This document shows, in pieces, positions 61,209 through 64,000 of a stretch of 64,000 nt of DNA; position 1 is the first letter of the stretch; every line of letters begins with the position of its first letter. A program made the position numbers and the translations under genes. The notes under the pieces are model-generated. The model saw only the letters and a program-made list of their open reading frames with translations, was not told the origin of the DNA and made no database searches. Source of the stretch: Parasponia andersonii (lineage: Eukaryota > Streptophyta > Magnoliopsida > Rosales > Cannabaceae). The stretch lies in NCBI GenBank assembly GCA_002914805.1, contig JXTB01000144.1:290959-354958 (forward strand), read 5' to 3'.

Positions 61209-64000
61209 AGAATGACATCTTTTATACATGGAACTGAGAGTATAAATTATTTTTAGTAATTATATTTTTATTTCATTAGGAAAACTTATGAGAATTGAAT
61301 TCTATGGACTATAATATAAGTTACGAAAATAAAGTCTAACATATAACTTTTTAGTCAGATATGATATCAAACTTATTTTCGCTACCTATTAAATACGATG
61401 ATTTTTATTAGCTCAATTAATTTTATATTTATATTTTATTATTGAAAATGATGATAATAGAGTCATACGCACTATATATAAATCAATAAAATCAAATAAT
61501 GTCTTAATTACTTAAAATTAGAGTTTTTCAAACTAAATGTACAAACATTAATTAATACATGTGATGGAATTAAATACCAAATAATAATGAAATTTAGTTA
61601 ATGATTTTACAACAAAATTAATTACAATCTTTTTTTTTTTCTTTCCTTCTCTTCGCAAATAAAAAGTACAAAATTCTTCATCCGTCAAATTTGGCTAATT
61701 TTATATGTAATATATATAGATAAATAAACCTACTAAATATATAGATACATAGGAAATTTAGCTCAGATATATAGAAGTATCATCAATATATAGTAAATTG
61801 ATATGATAATGTATTCTGAAATGTTTATCCAACTACCTGAGAAACTGTTTTTTGAGTATATTTTTGGCAATTAGAAAAAAAAAAAGATAAACATACAAAA
61901 CACTATCAATATGTATAAGAATTTGCAATATATGTTATACTCATCAAATAAGAAAAATGCAATTATAGAAGTGTAATGTCGAATTACCCAAAAATTATTA
62001 AATGAATAAAGACAATAAAAAAAGAAAAAACGATTTAAAAAGGAGATTGGAGAAAAAAACAATATTGCAAAAGAGAATAGAACTACAATAATCAAAAGCA
62101 GAATTAAATTACCAAAAAAAAAACATGATTTCATTTTAAGTACTTTTTGTTTTTAAATCCTTTAAAATTTTCCCCTTAAAAATAGAACTACAATAATAAA
62201 AAAAATTAAATACTAAGGAAATCACATATAATATATCTATACAGTTTAACAAACCATCCTAATCAAAGAACTTTCAAAATATAAAATTAAACAATTAGAT
62301 AAAGAAAGATGAGATGATGAATATAGGAATTCAGTTTGAAAAAAGCAAAACAATTTTCAATACTAAAGAAACTCTTATTTACATTAGTGGAAGCTTATAT
62401 TCACAACAATTTTTGAGCAGCTTACATTTTACTCTAAATGTTAAAAAAATTAGCAATCATCATCGTCAAAATACGGTAAATAACAAAATATAATTAAGAA
62501 AATATCAAAGAAATAAAGACTTAAAACAAAAGAGTGATCAATGGATATATAACCACCAGACCGAAGTCAATCTATTAGGCAAAGTCAGAGTAAAAAACCA
62601 ATTTGGCTAACTAATAAAGAGCTAAATCAAAAACACTATAAAGCTAGACTCACACATAATTCTAACTGTAAAAACAACCTTATCTAACAATGATTTCATA
62701 TGATAATCTAAGTCCCAGAAATATACGATCACAATAAAAAAAAAGGAAAAAGAAAAAGAAGAAGAAGAAGAAGAAAGAAAAGGGATCAAAACTATTATTA
62801 TCATATGGTCGAAGAACGAAATAGAGCAACAAAAGTTAATTAAATTTAAAACCCATAACAAAAGGAGAAATATAAATAGTAAAATTGTATATACTAAACG
62901 ATAATACAATAATATTAAATTCAATTCAAAATCAATTTAATATGATGCTTTAACAGTGCATAATATTTAATGTAACAAAAAAAAATAAATATACTAATAA
63001 TACACAAACAAAAGACAAAATAAATATTAATTAAGATTAGAGTAAAAACATAACTATAACTTAAAGAAAGACAAACGAAAAAAATATACCATAGATAACA
63101 ATAATAAATACTCGCAGTACCTGAAATAGTCCAAAGAAAAAGTCCTTCAAACCCAGTTTAAAGAAGCACAAATTATATTAGTAGTAAGATAATAGATAAA
63201 AGCACAATGAACACAGTCAAAAAACAAAGGAATAAACTCAAAGAAGTTTTGAGAGAGAAGCGAGATAAAGATATGTGTAGGGTATAAAATATAATAAATG
63301 ACTTCGGTATATATAATGAGACCATAGTAAAAAAAATATCAGACACACTAAAAAAACAAGCTAGACATATGGCAGTCTATGAAACCAATGCCTACTATAA
63401 ATATGTGTTTTTAAATAAAAAAAATGAGAAACTTACTACAAACGAAACACTAATTTTTTTTACTCTGCTGTCAATTTTTTTTCATTCCTTTTTTATTTTC
63501 TTTTCTAATTCGAATAATAAGAAAATACCAATAAGATATTAAATAACTGGTTTCAGACCATAAATGCAAACATATAGGTCATGTAAGCATAAATAAGAGT
63601 CATTATTATCACCTAAAAAATTAAAAGAGATAGCAAAAATATCACACAAAAAATAATTAAAAAAAAACTATTTTCACAATCTCTAAATAATAAGGAAGTA
63701 ACGGTCAAGCATTAAATATATGGTATCAAATCATAAACAAAAACATACAAAATTATCTAAAGCAAAAAAAATACAGGTCATAATTATCACCTATAAAAGA
63801 TCTTAAATGGATAATAAAAAATATTAGACAAGAATAATTAAAAAAAAATTACAGATTATCTCCACAATGCTCTTTAATACTGCATAAATTTCCATGGATA
63901 AAAAAAGAGAAAGAAAACATCAAATCGGAAAGACCAAGTAACAAAGAAAAACTTCCAAAGAGCCAAAACCTATTGAAATGACAAAAAGCCAAAAAAATCC
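61209..64000. other. A-rich terminal stretch without recognised genes
   Basis: Extremely AT-rich. From about 61860 on, the plus strand is markedly A-rich (many AAAA and AAGAAA runs), so minus-strand ORFs such as 61871-62134 and 62622-62924 come out as Phe/Leu/Ile-rich low-complexity strings. I see no domain or element ends. Confidence 0.5.

Noticed and set aside
62622-62924. A 100-codon minus-strand ORF resembling a membrane protein
   Set aside because: The Leu/Ile/Phe/Ser strings come from A-rich plus-strand DNA with GAA repeats; it is low-complexity, with no family feature.

Overview
This is a stretch of flowering-plant nuclear genome, probably a eudicot: intron-split genes, a plastid-targeted protein, a plant peptide-hormone gene, Helitrons, gypsy and solo-LTR retroelements and AT-rich non-coding DNA. 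The species cannot be named from the sequence. Two single undetermined bases (N) lie at about 12024 and 52128.

Only three host genes are well supported. (1) 3270-8442 (+): an 11-exon ALBINO3 (OXA1/YidC-family thylakoid insertase) gene whose splice phases all close into a 456-residue protein. (2) 9397-9927 (-): a small three-exon CLE peptide gene of the CLE46 type, convergent with ALB3, hidden from simple ORF searches by two introns, one inferred to be a GC-AG intron. (3) 42633-43397 (+): an intronless thaumatin-like (PR-5) gene with a TATA box. Nothing suggests that the three work in one pathway.

The rest is layered mobile DNA. 16.1-26.1 kb is a decayed Helitron (Rep-helicase, + strand). It was split by a solo LTR (A) that was later hit by a second, inverted solo LTR of the same family (B) and by a solo LTR of another family (C). 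27.06-28.45 kb is a non-autonomous TIR element, probably Mutator-like. 29.64-42.33 kb is an almost complete but dead Ty3/gypsy element of apparent Tat type, with 838/837-bp LTRs, a TATAT target duplication, broken gag and pol, three tandem-repeat arrays, and a spliced antisense gene with its own TATA box. Its 3' LTR ends 303 bp upstream of the thaumatin-like gene. 45.85-47.87 kb is an AT-rich satellite made of GTTACTAGT-like words, whose core also occurs in MITE-like elements at 12.5 and 49.5 kb. 52.5-58.5 kb is a second Helitron relic (- strand) that includes an RPA-like gene. 59.40-61.21 kb is a solo LTR related to C. The last 2.8 kb is A-rich and carries no gene I can recognise.

I found no CRISPR array, rRNA or tRNA gene, and no clearly new biochemical system. 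The items most worth a second look are the CLE46-like gene with its GC-AG intron, the antisense gene of the gypsy element, the paired changes in the palindromes of its tandem repeat, the CAG-to-TAG decay pattern of pol, and the altered acidic cleft of the thaumatin-like protein.
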